Shown: piece after piece, positions 24,865-36,613 of the stretch | Layout of the letters: every line of letters starts with the position of its first letter | Position numbering within the stretch: position 1 is the stretch's first letter | Source: Microvelia longipes | Lineage: Eukaryota > Arthropoda > Insecta > Hemiptera > Veliidae | NCBI GenBank assembly: GCA_018340805.1 | Contig: JACMZG010001908.1 | Coordinates: forward strand, 33,809,414 to 33,873,413 | Length of the DNA stretch: 64,000 nt | Reading direction: 5' to 3' | Made by a program: the position numbers and the translations under genes | The notes under the pieces: model-generated | Told to the model about the DNA's origin: nothing | Databases searched by the model: none | Seen by the model: only the letters and a program-made list of their open reading frames with translations

Positions 24865-25849
24865 GTAATGAAGTTACATCTGGTATATGCTATTTATTTT
24901 ATAATATTTTAAGGTATTAGAAGGATGTTTATAAGATTATAAATTTATCGTTTTTTAAGAAATACATTGGTAATATGTATTAGATAATATTAATGTCAGC
25001 GCACTGTTTTGTAAATACTCTAGACCTTTTTGTTTTTTTCGAGCGATTTTGATACTATTAAACAGAAGATAAATTCAACAGAAAATCCAATAGTATTAAG
25101 AAAAGGTTAATGTTATCGTTACACGACTATGAACTCTAATCAGTTGTGTTTTAAGAGGGTTTATACAAACTATTAAATTTCTGCGTAACCCGTTCTTTGG
25201 TAGGGACTGTAAAGTCGGTGTTATCAAACTTGTACGACGTGAGGAACTTATTAAAGATCCTTAACCCTACATGTATCTGGGTTAAGCTAAATTTAAGAAC
25301 TTAACTGTAGAGTAAAATGAATTTAGTAGTGCCTGCTGTGGTATTAAGTAGTGCCGGAGAGGAATGTTCTATTTCCTTGTTTCTAAAAAAGTGAAATTTG
25401 CCAAAGTGTGGTAGGATAATAATAACAAATAGACAGGAAGTTATTCGGAGATAAGCAGGGATCCCAGAGGATCTTGGTATGAACTAAGCTCCAAGAAAAA
25501 CTACTGGGAGCCAAGAAAAACTGGACTCAACGAACTTAAACCCGCAATGCAATATGTAATTACAATGCACTTGCCTAATAAAAGGAATACCTGATGATTT
25601 CCGCGCTCAAATGTGACTGTGACACGCAGTGGTACGCATTCAACGACATGAGAGAGTTAGGAAAAACTTCCTTAAATATCTGCCAACTTGCCTCATTTGG
25701 ATAAATGGTTCTCCTATTTCTTTACTATCTTATTTAGGTAGTAAAGAGCTACCTGCATAAAAAAAAAATTTAACTTAAGAATGAATTAAAATTTTATTTT
25801 CTAAATATTATTGTTCAAATTAAATAAACATTATTAATGCGTGTTTCAG
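24865..25849. other. Intron 4
   Basis: About 1 kb between the first and second fibrinogen exons. Mixed-composition sequence around 25320-25660 has no recognised repeat or coding motif. Confidence 0.5.
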
Positions 25850-26053
25850 GAGAGTTTTGGATTGGTAACGAAGCACTTCATAGGCTAACAAAGGAAAACA
25901 AAACATCACTTCGAGTCGATCTTATTGATATTTACGGAGGTGCGTGGTATGCTGAATACTCATCCTTCAGTGTTGGTCCCAGGGAAGACGGCTTTCGTTT
26001 AACTGTATCCGGATATAAGGGCAACGCTTCTGATGCTTTAGATTATCAAAATG
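25850..26053 (+). CDS. sca: Fibrinogen C-terminal domain, middle exon
   Basis: The exon runs from the acceptor GTGTTTCAG to the consensus donor GTAAGTG, phase 1 at both ends. It encodes GEFWIGNEALHRLTKE, then a central beta-sheet part (LRVDLIDIYGGAWYAEYSSF) and GFRLTVSGYKGNASDALDYQNG. EFW.GN..LH.LT is the family's signature. Two sequons (NKT, NAS) are visible. The length and break points are typical for fibrinogen-related genes. The open frame extends upstream to 25837 only by chance through the acceptor. Confidence 0.92.
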
Positions 26054-26826
26054 GTAAGTGTCATAACTTGCTAACTTAAACCTTGGTTTTATGCTCTTAA
26101 ACAAGCTCTAAATTGCAATAAATTTATTATTATCTAATTAGTATTAAATTATCTCAGTCTTTAAATGTGTTTGTCCATAAATTAATATTTTTTTATTTAA
26201 AATATTATTACTTTAAATAATATTATTATTTATATAAAAGTATAATTCTATGAATTAACCCGAATTAATAACCTCAAATTCTTTGCAAATAATATTTCCT
26301 TAAGATAAAATAGTAAATAAATATAATAAAAGATCATATACAACATATTAATTTACCCTATAAAATAAAGAAGCTATATAAAATTAAATAGTATAAGATT
26401 AAAATTTTGTACTGTCCGCTTTATTATTATTTTGGCGTCTTAGTATTCTTAATTAGTATTATTAACTAGAGAATCCGTATCCGAGTATAAAAATACAAAA
26501 TATTCTCTCTATTATTATTATGTTAGTTAGATTAGGTATTTACCAAAATATGCATGTAGAAGAAGAGAGCCTAGATTTATTTACGCATTTTAATCGCTAC
26601 AACTAGTAAAATGGTTGTAAAAAATATCCCTAACATCTAGAACAGATGTGAAAATCTATCAAAAACACTGACTTATGAAATTCCAAGACATACACTTTTA
26701 AAGAATTTACGTTGAGCTAGTGTGTACTCAAAACTTTTATTTTAATATTTCCTTCCTCTGTATCCATGAAGAATTTGTATTGTTTGTTTTTCAGTTTATT
26801 TAATGAAGTATTATTTTTTCTTGCAG
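26054..26826. other. Intron 5
   Basis: A short AT-rich intron, with TTATTA-type simple sequence and a strong pyrimidine tract before its acceptor. No insertion recognised. Confidence 0.5.
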
Positions 26827-27032
26827 GAATGGAATTCAGTGCAGTTGATTCAGATCGAGATGCATCCAATACACACTGTGCTGCTAACTATGAAGGAGGA
26901 TGGTGGTATTCTCATTGCGAGCATGCGAACTTAAACGGCAGGTATAATTTAGGCTTAACGTGGTTTCATGCAGGTAGAAACGAATGGATAGCAGTGGACA
27001 AATCAACCATGATGATCAGAAGTCATAAATAG
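26827..27032 (+). CDS. sca: Fibrinogen C-terminal domain, last exon with stop
   Basis: The terminal exon follows the acceptor TTTTTTCTTGCAG and ends with TAG at 27030-27032. It holds the calcium-binding loop (DSDRDASN), the second Cys pair (THCAANYEGGWWY and SHCEHANLNG), and the NLNGRY motif. Typical fibrinogen domains continue with a GI.W..W.G..YS segment; here it reads GLTWFHAGRNEWIAV and ends TMMIRSHK. As I recall, this tail pattern is shared with Scabrous proteins and is the main reason for the gene name. It also suggests the usual sugar or acetyl-group binding pocket of ficolins is altered. No domain or extension follows. Confidence 0.92.
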
Positions 27033-27063
27033 GGTTTAACCAGTCACTTAAAAATATACACCA

Positions 27064-27098
27064 AATAAAATCTATCACTAAAATCCCGACTGAATAAA
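27064..27098 (+). promoter_or_regulatory. Polyadenylation signals of the Scabrous-like gene
   Basis: AATAAA occurs at 27064-27069, 32 bases after the stop codon, and again at 27093-27098. Either could direct 3' end formation and give a very short 3' UTR. In DNA this AT-rich the hexamer is common, so use is inferred from position only. Confidence 0.45.
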
Positions 27099-27099
27099 A

Positions 27100-30000
27100 A
27101 AATTATGGAACAAAATATTTTCAAAAGAAAAATGTATAAATTGAATCAATTATATAAAACTTTTCCTGTTGTAAATACCTGTAACCTAACGCCATCAAAG
27201 TTTTATAAAGTTTTTAAGTTATATTTATTATTTCCTAAAGAATATTCATCAATCAATAATTTGCGGAATAAATTAAAAATTCAATAAGGGTTCAATCTAC
27301 TATAATTCCTAGTCTTAAAAATTGAGTTGGCTTAGTATTCTGGACCTCAACAAAGCTGAATTTTATACCTCATAAATAATTAATTTAAACTTTTTTAGAG
27401 CTTACTGGTACCGGTTTACGTAAAAAGTTTAAATAATATAAAAGCTAAAAAGAAGAAATAATAATTTTTGTTTAACATTAAGCTGATAAAAATTGTAAGT
27501 TTAATTTTTTCATCATTTTTTATCTAGGGTGTTGGAAAAGTATTATTAACTTTATGTTAAGCTTTGTTATGATTTCAATCATTCGAGCATTAAGTGCATA
27601 TAAAGGAGAAGAGGAAAAAATAAATTATTTACGTACGAAAAAATGAGATGAATGTTAAAGTACTCTTAACGGTAGAGTATAAACTACGGAACTATTGTTC
27701 CTGAAAAATTTTGCTGTACATAAAATGTTTCTAATAATTTTCAACATTTTTCTGTCGAGTGAAACAATTAACTTGTAATTTAAAACGAAAAATGAAAGAT
27801 CCTGAATTTTTACCTCAAAAAACTAATTAATAGTAAACAATGTTTCCCTTCATTGTTATAATTTTAGCCCAAAATTATTTATAAAATTTGTTTTACTTTT
27901 TAATTTTATTTTTTCTGTCTATTATTTAATAGTCAAACCTATTACAACTCGAGTGAAAAAAAAATGTTGAAAAACTAAAAGTAAATGTGTACTTAATTAA
28001 CAACTAATTTCTAAATTGTGTTTAGAAGTAATATACTACTCTAGAATAGTAAATTAATTTAGACTACACTGACTACTCTAGAATGATAGAGTAATTTAGA
28101 CTAAACATACTACTCTAGAATAGTAAAAGAATTATTAAAGTCAGTTTTTAATTTCGTATCTCATTATAACCATAATAAATGTACAAATAAAAATAAATAA
28201 TTAAAAAAATATAGACTGAAAATAATGAAATATAAGATATATTTTACCGTGTAACATATAAGTATTACAGATAAGAGAATAAATTTGGTAATCTAAATGT
28301 AATAAATAAAAAAACTTAAAAACAAAATTAAAGAAGACCGAAAAGACGAAATCAGGGAGAAATTGGTCTAACTACCATAACTACATAAATAATTGTCATA
28401 ATGTTATCAATACCAAATATATTGTCTTACATTTTTAATACATAACATATTTAGATGTAATTTTGTATAAAAAAAATAAAATTATAAAAAATTTGAAAAA
28501 ATTAAAAAAAAATATCAAGTAATTTAGTATTTTTGATACTAGTCAAAGGTATTGAGTTAAGGTGCCGATTTATTTATTAATAAATATTAGTTTGGCATAT
28601 TAGTTCGTATTATTAAAAAAAATAACAAATTTCGTTAATACTACGGGGCTGTGAATGGATACATTTTTTTAATTTCTTGTCATATTATATTCATTACTTT
28701 TAATTTTTATTGATTAGTTTGTTTTATTAATTTTTTGTTTAATTTTCTAAAATGGATGTATGCTGACTAGCCAATTTGGAAAACAAGATAATTTAAACTT
28801 GCACAACTTTACAAATTAACTTTTTACTTTTTTGAATCATTATTAATTAAATGTAAAACCTTTTACCAAAAATTGTAAAATTCAAATCTTTATATACCCC
28901 TACTGAAATGTTGCAAATGAAACAAAAAACCTAAACAAAATTTCATAGAATGTAACATAACATGTCTGGATCAGTTAAAAAAATATTCTAATACATTTTT
29001 GTAGCAAAAACGAAATAGTTTAAGATATGAAATTCATTTATACTATTGAAGACTATTTGTAAAGAAATAAGTAGATATTGATGAAATAAATATGAATACA
29101 TTTTAACTTTTTAACTTGCTTTCTTAATGTGTTTAGTTAGCATGCTTCCAAATAAAAATAAAACATAAATGGAAATTGTGTATTGTAATGTAAATATTTG
29201 TAATAATTTATTAAATAAAATTGTAAATATATTCTTAGAATTATGTAAGTGTTAGATAGCTCCAATAGTTTAGACTTTGTTTTACCAGTTAGTAATATGT
29301 TTTTGCAAAATGTTTTTTTTTATTTCCAACTTTGCACCAAATTAAAAGTTGTATTTTGAGTATGTTAAATCCGCAATTTGGATTTTATTTTATTGTATGG
29401 TTTTTATGTGGATTAAAATACATGATTTTGCACTTTTATAATTTGTTTTTCATACTATCCTGCTAATTCATACTATAAATTTTTAATTGATTGCAGAACA
29501 ACAGAGATAATATAAAAAAAATTACATGGAGCATGGTAATTTACAGGTTTACTATCCATTTGGATTTCTTACATTTCTTTAAACAGCAATTATTACTTTA
29601 TTCAGCTTAACGGAATGGAATTAAGCAATGCTTGCTGATGCTCACTTAATGAACTAGCTACAGTAAGTTTTTTGACTGATGAGGCGGAGATTTTAGACTT
29701 CGGTCTTCTAAATCATATGTGTTCCTTAAGGAGGCCTTTAGGCTTCTTTAAGATTCACTTAAGAAATCCTGGGGGTACCCTTAATGTATCCTTTATTTTA
29801 TAATCATGTTTTAGAAACTCGTAAATAACCTTTAAGGAGACCTTAAGAAATCCTAAAGACTCCCTTTAGATCTCTTTTAGTAAAACGTCTTTGTATACCA
29901 AGCCTTAGTATGTCTGTCTGTTGAAATTGGAGCCTACAATGTCGTTAGAACGTCAATGGTTTGTTTTACTTATATGCCATAAATCAAAAGCATTAAGTTA

Positions 30001-30255
30001 TTTTTGGCTTAGCAACTGGTGAATCTTAAATCAACTAGCCAACTCTGGTCGCTCAGGAAACACGAATATTGAACTATTTAACCCCTACTTTTGTAATAAA
30101 GGGATGTTAAGGCGTCACCAACCTGGTTTCCTGAGGAGAAAACAAAGTAGTCTTATGAATATGAAAAAATAAATATTTACGATAATACTGAGTGTTACGC
30201 TAACAATACTTTAACATTAAACAATAAGATCGCATTTGTGTCAATAATATTTAAG
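27100..30255. other. Intergenic AT-rich sequence
   Basis: No gene recognised downstream of the Scabrous-like gene. A three-unit minisatellite is at 28033-28130. The patch 29690-29890 repeats CCTTAAGAAATCCT-like words but shows no element ends. Confidence 0.45.
28033..28130. repeat. Three-unit minisatellite (CTACTCTAGAAT)
   Basis: Units of about 38 bases start CTACTCTAGAAT and contain TAATTTAGACTA. The third is partial. Confidence 0.65.
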
Positions 30256-30257
30256 CC

Positions 30258-30600
30258 CAAGGACCGATAGCTCAGTAGTAGAGCTCTAAGGCGGGATTAG
30301 AATTCGTCTGGGACAAGTTTAGATTCACGTTTTTGAAAAGAGAACAGAAACGTGGATCCAGCTTATGTAAAGAGGAAGTTCTGCAGGCCGGAAAGGTTCA
30401 GGAAGAGACTGAACCTTCAGACCAAGCACTGTGAAAGTGAAGACTTGGGTTAAGCGGTATCTGGGGTCCCACGACTGGCGTAGGTAATTAGGGAGGATGC
30501 GTTTGGTTCAGGAAGACGGCGCTTAGAGTTGTGCGGAACTTAAGCTATTAGATTAGGGTCATGAAAAAGGGTTTATGCATACTAACTTCAGGGTAGGTAC
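30258..30600 (+). mobile_element. tRNA-derived SINE candidate
   Basis: The head GGACCGATAGCTCAGTAGTA then GAGC is a very good tRNA D-arm/A-box match, and AGTTTAGATTCAC about 48 bases later is a decayed B box. The next 270 bases are GC-richer than their surroundings. The 3' border is not visible, so the end given is approximate. It is not a functional tRNA: the acceptor and anticodon stems do not pair well. Confidence 0.55.
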
Positions 30601-30659
30601 CGGTGTCTCTCCCCGTCGAGCTGTATCGGACTAGACAGAGCAGTAAGTATGGCGAGTAT

Positions 30660-30965
30660 CTGCGTTCATATTACAGTACAAAACATTTTTCCGCGTTTAA
30701 CAAGTTAACACATTTTTGCTTGTTAGTGACGTCATAAAAGAAAATGTTTTCTAGATAGCACCACAAGACCTAAATTTTTTTTACTAAGTTTCAACACACT
30801 AGGAGATACGATAATAAACAAACACACACACACACAGACAACTTTGTAAAAACCACTAAAGTGGTCTTAAGAACACCTGAAAAAGATAATTCAGTGTGAG
30901 GAAAAATACAAATCAAATATCAAAGAACTGAAAGATAAAACACGATCAACTAACAAATAAATAAT
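30660..30965 (-). repeat. 5S-like family body fragment (-)
   Basis: Shares in order TTTTTCCGCGTTT, TAGTGACGTCATAA, AATAGCAC-like and ACACTAGGAG words, a (CA)n run and ACAACTTTGTAAAAACCA with 39650-39930. The 5S-like core is absent or unrecognisable. Confidence 0.55.
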
Positions 30966-30999
30966 TAAAATGCTGAAGGTGAAAGCTATAGAAACTAAA

Positions 31000-31003
31000 G
31001 CCG

Positions 31004-31098
<95 letters not shown>

Positions 31099-31118
31099 TA
31101 TATATATATATATAGTAT

Positions 31119-31175
<57 letters not shown>

Positions 31176-31176
31176 A

Positions 31177-31210
<34 letters not shown>

Positions 31211-31215
31211 ATCAG
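31000..31215. repeat. (AT)n microsatellite
   Basis: Over 200 bases of nearly pure AT dinucleotides with a few TATG interruptions. Long isoleucine-tyrosine open frames on both strands here are artefacts of the repeat. Confidence 0.95.
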
Positions 31216-31687
31216 TGTGTGTGTGTGCATGTTTAGATTGGATGTTCAAATTAACAATTTATTTAGTCTATTGTCTAATAACAAAAGTTAGAATTTATGA
31301 AACGATATCAGCTAAAGTTAAGGACCGCATCTTTGTTAAAAAGAAGTTTTAAATTAATAATTAAATATTAAAAAGTTATCCCTTATTCTTAGTGACCTGA
31401 GAATTCTAATAAATTCTCTAAGTTGTTGGAAACCAAGTGTTTCGTTGGGGGAGAATAAAGAGTGTAAAATTAATTACAAAAGGGCTAATCAGAAAATATC
31501 GCTTTACATAAAGATTGCATTAATTTTATTTTACCCTAAAGAGTTTAATAATATTTCATATTCTTTAAGAAAGGAGGGTTTAGACTTTCTTTTGGTGTTA
31601 TGTCAAAGATTAAGTAAGTTTAAGAAATAATTTTCTTGTTAACATTCATTTAGAACTTAAGGGTGAAAAAATGAACGAAGAAAAAAA

Positions 31688-32329
31688 CTCTGGTGCGATG
31701 GTCCGCATGCCAGGTGAATTTTCTGTGGAATGCTTAAAACATTTCATTTCTTGCTTATGTTTCCGGTTTATGTTTTATAACTCCAGTAGTAACTCATTTG
31801 TCAAGCACAACACGTAACTCATTTTCCCTGTAATTTTCAAAGGAAATGCGCATGTAATACACTGGGGGATACTATGTTAACCGACACACTCACATACAGA
31901 CAGACATCATTGCAAAAACCACTGAAGAGGTCTTAAGAACACCTTAAACGGATAATTCAGGTGAAATCTACGATTCTACCTTTTAATATTTTGCTAACGC
32001 AATACTTTTCCTATTTACCGGTGGTTTGCGCTAGTTAGCTTAGTTAAAGTGTTTCTTATTAAATTGTTTATACAAAAGTATGCCTCAAAAATTGGCAATG
32101 CACACCATTATTTGCACTAGTTAGCTCAGTTAAAGCTTATCTTTAAAGGTTTTAGCACATTTTCTTTGAAAAAATTAAGAAAAATGTGTCACGTGTAGTG
32201 CTTTATAATTGAGTAACTGCTCAAGTTATAAAGCATAAACCGAAAAAACGTAAGCAAGAAATAAATTGTTAAACACGGACACAAGGATTCTAAAGGAAAT
32301 TTTTCCGGTATGCGTACAACCACGCCAGA
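31688..32329. mobile_element. MITE of the GGCGCGGTGGTCCGCATG family, copy 2
   Basis: The left end TCTGGTGCGATGGTCCGCAT pairs with the right end, which finishes GTACAACCACGCCAGA. Deeper inverted blocks also match (TTTCTTGCTTATGTTTCCGG against its complement near 32235). A fragment of the 5S-like family (31885-31970, with AAGAGGTCTTAAGAACACC) sits inside it. Confidence 0.65.
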
Positions 32330-32939
32330 TTTATTGGTTGTAATAAACTTAAATAATGTAAATAAAACGATAAAAAATGATCGTCCTTACTGGACGATTC
32401 AAACCTTGATACCCTAGCTTTGAGTACTTTCAGTGCTCGAATTGACTCCGGAACGTTTTCTTTCCGCTCGTAGCCACAATAAACATCAAAAACAGCACCC
32501 TACTAAAAAACTTTCATGTATACCAACTTTCTATTGTTAGGGTTAGATAATTACCACCTTTTTTCGACTTTTTGGTAGCAAAAATTTGCTGACTCAGCAA
32601 AAGGGAATAATGACGTCACAACAACTAGTTTGATTAAAAAATTTAGCGAACGATTTTGTACTTAAAATTTACATGTGAAATGTGTACTATAAGTTTAGCG
32701 AAAAGATATTTTTTGTGATCACGGACCAGTAAACCGGATTGTAGGTACACTTCTGGGTCCAAATCCCGACATGACGCCTTTCCCATTAGCAAATCATTAC
32801 AAAGTAAATTCGCTAAAAATCACATCGACACCAAATATTTAATTTCGATTATAATAGCTATTTAGTATTTAAATTGGGTCATCAAGTTACTTAATTTATT
32901 ATGTTTTTACATCATCATGTTTACCTATTGATTTTATGA

Positions 32940-33115
32940 CGATGACGAGCCATCAATAATGGCGATCGTCAAAGGATGAAACTGTTCCCAGATGTAGCTT
33001 TGAATTTGCTTGTTACATTTCCTTGGTGTCTCTTGTACAATTATGTTGTGTCAACTATTCATGCTTAGCAAAACTCAGTAGTATCAAATGATATATGTTT
33101 TGCTTGCCAAGCATG
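32940..33115. repeat. Fragment of the 38.4-kb foldback family
   Basis: Shares TGTTCCCAGATGTAGC, TTGCTTGTTACATTTCCTTG, GTGTCTCTTG and ATGATATATGTTTTGCTTGC in order with 39010-39130 and 38700-38835. Confidence 0.65.
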
Positions 33116-33659
33116 AGGGCGATAAAAGTGTTGTTTATATTACTAATTTATACGTTGTTTATGGAAAACTAAGTGCTTAAAGTAAAGCATAAAAGTGTAG
33201 GGTGACTTTTAATCCAAGTTTGGTTTAAGCTTCGGGAAAAAGCTTTAACACGTTTTAAAAAAAGAGCACATTGTTGTTTTTAAACAAACCTCCCTCTACA
33301 ACAAATACGAATGGAGGTTTAGATAAATTAGTTAGGTATGACAAAATACTGTCTCTATTGTCCATTGTTGACTTAGTCCTATCACTATTTTATATTTACT
33401 GACAAATAAATATTAGTCCTCCATGAACGTCAAGTAAGTAAAGTAATAAAAACTTTCTCACACAGAGTTCGATAAATAAAATAAACTTTGACTAAAAGCA
33501 AAGTATCAAAATCAACTTTTGATACTGTTTATATTTTATAGAACTTGTTGTAGAATTCTAAATATTAGTCAATTATTTTTATCTTTTAACACTTATTTTA
33601 AATTTAACTTATTACTTCTTAGATTCATAAATACGCTACGTCTAGTGTGCTATCTAGGA
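33116..33659. other. AT-rich sequence, nothing recognised
   Basis: No coding region, repeat relative or hairpin of note was seen. Confidence 0.35.
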
Positions 33660-34010
33660 GAATTATTTGTTTGATGTCATTAAATGTCATTAATGACTTA
33701 ACGAAAAATTTAAAAAAATCATAAAACACGTAACGATTAAAGAAAATTATCGGAAAGATGTGGATATTTAGCACAGATAGTACAGAAGTACAATCATATT
33801 ACCAACAAATGTGCTAAGTTTCATCTTATTATCAGTCCTAGTTAAATTCTTATCACATGAAATGTATACGTATTCTTAAGAAAATCAGTTGGGTCCAAAT
33901 TGGGCAAGACTGTATTTATTTATATAATACCAATTAATACAACGTTTTTTTTCAATATCAATAGTTTTAGTTCTGAGGTACTCGGTACCCCGTACCCGAT
34001 ATTTAGTGCT
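33660..34010 (+). repeat. 5S-like family fragment (+) with terminal sequence
   Basis: A degenerate body (AATGACTTAACGAAAAATTT, TTTCATCTTATTATCAGTCC) is followed at 33974 by GAGGTACTCGGTACCCCGTA, the family's 3' terminus. The 5S-like core and the GAGCGAAGCGAGTC repeats are missing. Confidence 0.5.
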
Positions 34011-34024
34011 TAGCCAGGGATTAA

Positions 34025-36110
34025 ACTTAATAATTGTTAATAAAAGTCTCTCCACAAAAATATATTTATTTTTAGCAAAGAGCTTTCAACCTAACTAGGG
34101 TCATTCTCAGTGCTAGCCGTTGAATAAGAAGGGGTGATAGATGAAGTCTATAGATCAGATATCAAAAGATAAGCCTATCCTTTGATACTAATCTATAAGA
34201 CCTCATCTATCACCCTCTTCTTTATTCAACGGCTAGCACTAATGATGACCTCTAAATAGGTTCGAACGAGCTTTGCTAAAAAGAAATATATTTTTTGTGG
34301 AGGGTGATTAATCCATATCAAGTGTCCAAAAAAAAATAAAAAAGGTGCTCTAAAAAATAGATTTTGATAATTATTTTGCTATGAATCACCCATATCTATG
34401 GTGATAACAAATGACCAATATAAATTTTTTATGGTCACCCGTTCTTTTTTGTATGGTCACTTTTATGGTCCCTCCGACCCTAAAATTTAAGTGATTTTTG
34501 ACCTTCAGATAGCAGCCGTACTCGGTTCTCGCGTTAGTCTACAGCAAAAATATGAACGGAATCTGTTTAAAGCAAGCTTTGAGCTTAGCAATTTGGCCCT
34601 TTGACACTTTACTCTCATGACCGTCTTGGGGGGCCAATGGGGGCTCCAAATTTTAGGGTTTCTTAAAAATATAATGAACTTTTAACATTTTTTATATAAA
34701 CATATGTAGAAATCTGAATTAATAGCTCCCAATTTTTTTAGCAGTTACTTACTATAAGACATAGCAATCAACAAAATTTTAAACATAATATAATCCGTTT
34801 ATGATTTATGATTTTTTGAAAAATCCATATTTTTTAATTTTTGGTCATTTTTGAACCTTTAATATCTCAACTTGGACATGTATAACACTTTTTAATAAAA
34901 CATCATATCACAAAGACCCCTTACCCAGTGGTCACATAAACCACCAAAAACATCTTGTGTATTTGCCCACAAGCAAAGTATAGCTAAATCATGGTAGGTG
35001 TGAATTTTCTAAATATTAATAAAATATAATATTTTTTTTATAAATGGTGAAGAAGACATAAATTAAGTACTCCCAATTTTTTTAGGAGTTACTTACTATA
35101 AAACAAGCAATCACAAAATTTTCAAAGCATTAATATAAATCGTTTATGAAGCTATGATTTTTTGAAAAATCCATATTTTTTAATTTTTTGGTCATTATTG
35201 ACCTTAAATATCTCCCTGGACATGTAATCACTTTTTAATAAAAATTATATCAACAAGACCCCTTACCATGCCAACATTAAATCACCAAAAACATTCTTGT
35301 GTAAATTTGCCCACAAGCAAAGTTATAGCTTAATCATGTATGTGTAATTTTCAAAATATCCACAAAAAAATTTTTTTTTTCAATATTTGAAAAATCACAC
35401 ATATCATGATTAAGCTATACTTTGCTGTGGGGAAATCAAAGAATGTTTTTGTGGTTAGATGTTGACATGTAAGGGGTCTTTGTGATGTAATTTTTTTAAA
35501 AACAAGTATACCAGTTCCAGTGAGATATTAAAGGTCAAAAAATGAACCAAAAATTAAAAAATATGGATTTCCAAAAATATAACTCATAAACGAATTATAT
35601 TAAGTTCTTGAAAATTTTGTTGATTGCTTGTCGTTATAGTAAGTAACTCCGCTAAAAAAATTGGGAGTTTTAATTCAGAATTTCTTCTATTATAAAAAAT
35701 GTTAAAATTTCATATATTTTTAAGAAACCTAAATTTGGAGCCCCCATTGCCCCCCAAGGAGCGGTCATAGAGTAAAAAGTGTCAAAGGGCCAAAATGTAC
35801 CTCAATGCCTTGCTTAAACAGATCCGTTCATATTTTTTGCTGTAGTACAACGCGAGAACCGAGTATCGGCTGCTTATCTGAAGGTCCAAAAATCACTAAA
35901 TTAGGGTCGGAGGACCATAAAAGTGAACACAATAAAAAAGAAACGGGACCATAAAATTTATTATTGGTCATGTTTTTACTCACCATAGATATGGGTATCA
36001 ATAGCAAAATAATTATCAAAATTATTTTTTTAGAGCACCCAGTCTGGGACACTTGGGATTATGGATTGACCTGGAGAGACTTCTCCTTTTGTTATTAAGA
36101 ATGAAACTCC
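34025..36110. mobile_element. Foldback element (GTCATCATCAGTG family) split by a nested insertion
   Basis: The body 34041-34302 is a hairpin with arms of about 120 bases centred near 34172 (AAGTCTCTCCAC, TTTCAACCTAACTAGGGTCA, CAGTGCTAGCCGTTGAATAA and complements). Its right end is cut after TGGAG at 34298-34302 and resumes at 36072 with TGGAGAGACTT. The family's outer block, AATGAAACTCCATTAACGCTC, is near 36101. Confidence 0.75.
34303..36071. mobile_element. 1.77-kb foldback inserted in another foldback, 5-bp TSD
   Basis: Terminal inverted repeats begin GGTGATTAATCCATATCAAG and GGTCAATCCATAATCCCAAG (read inward from each end). The arms are about 700 bases and meet near 35372. Direct TGGAG copies at 34298-34302 and 36072-36076 flank it. 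A segment of about 345 bases is repeated in tandem in the left arm only (about 34693-35037 and 35038-35382), so that arm is longer. No coding capacity; open frames are chance. The superfamily is unknown. Confidence 0.85.
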
Positions 36111-36613
36111 ATTAACGCTCACCTTAGTTCTTTAATTTAATTTTTTTGAGTGTACGTAATTGAGCACTTTATTGGACTTTTTTAGGATGAGAAAGTCAAT
36201 CATATTGTATTAGAGGTTATTTGTAACTTTTCACCTCCGAGGACAATAATGAAATGTAAAAAAAACTCTAGGAACGTAAAGTAATTCATATGTTGCCCGC
36301 CATTACTGTAAATGTAGCGTGTTCAAAAAACATCTGTGTTAAACCTTCATGAGCTTTATTTAAAAACGTTTTCATTTTTGTTTTCTGTTTTTTGTTTTGT
36401 AGAACAATTTTTTTTTCGTTTTTAAGGTTCTATTGACAATATTTTGTGTGTTTATTTGTAAAGCTTTTTACATTTTTTGAGTAAAGTGTGAAGCTATGGA
36501 TGAATTTAAAAGACGGCGATAGATATGGAGTTAATAATAATTGGACGTCTTTTTTTTTTTCAAATTAAGTATATAGCACAGTTTATGAGTGCTAACCTCA
36601 AAAAACAATAGTG

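Larger units (their letters stand above)
1940..27032 (+). other. Scabrous-like fibrinogen-related gene, 3' part (locus span, six exons)
   Basis: Six exons join in one reading frame: 1940-2269, 7450-7560, 9556-9649, 24685-24864, 25850-26053, 26827-27032. Intron phases agree at every junction (0, 0, 1, 1, 1), and each intron starts GT and ends AG. The joined part encodes about 375 residues: a coiled-coil section, a linker with sequons and a fibrinogen C-terminal domain of about 197 residues. Known biology: fly Scabrous is a secreted fibrinogen-domain protein that spaces proneural cells through Notch. The Scabrous assignment is inferred from the domain order and the unusual C-terminal tail. A different coiled-coil fibrinogen-related lectin is the main alternative. 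The start codon and signal peptide must lie upstream of the window, because the first exon opens in phase 0 directly after an acceptor site. Confidence 0.75.

Noticed and set aside
30258..30330. A functional tRNA gene
   Set aside because: The D arm matches, but acceptor, anticodon and T stems do not pair and the B box is altered.
30946..31230. Open frames of 94 and 68 codons rich in Ile and Tyr
   Set aside because: They are translations of the (AT)n microsatellite on both strands, not genes.
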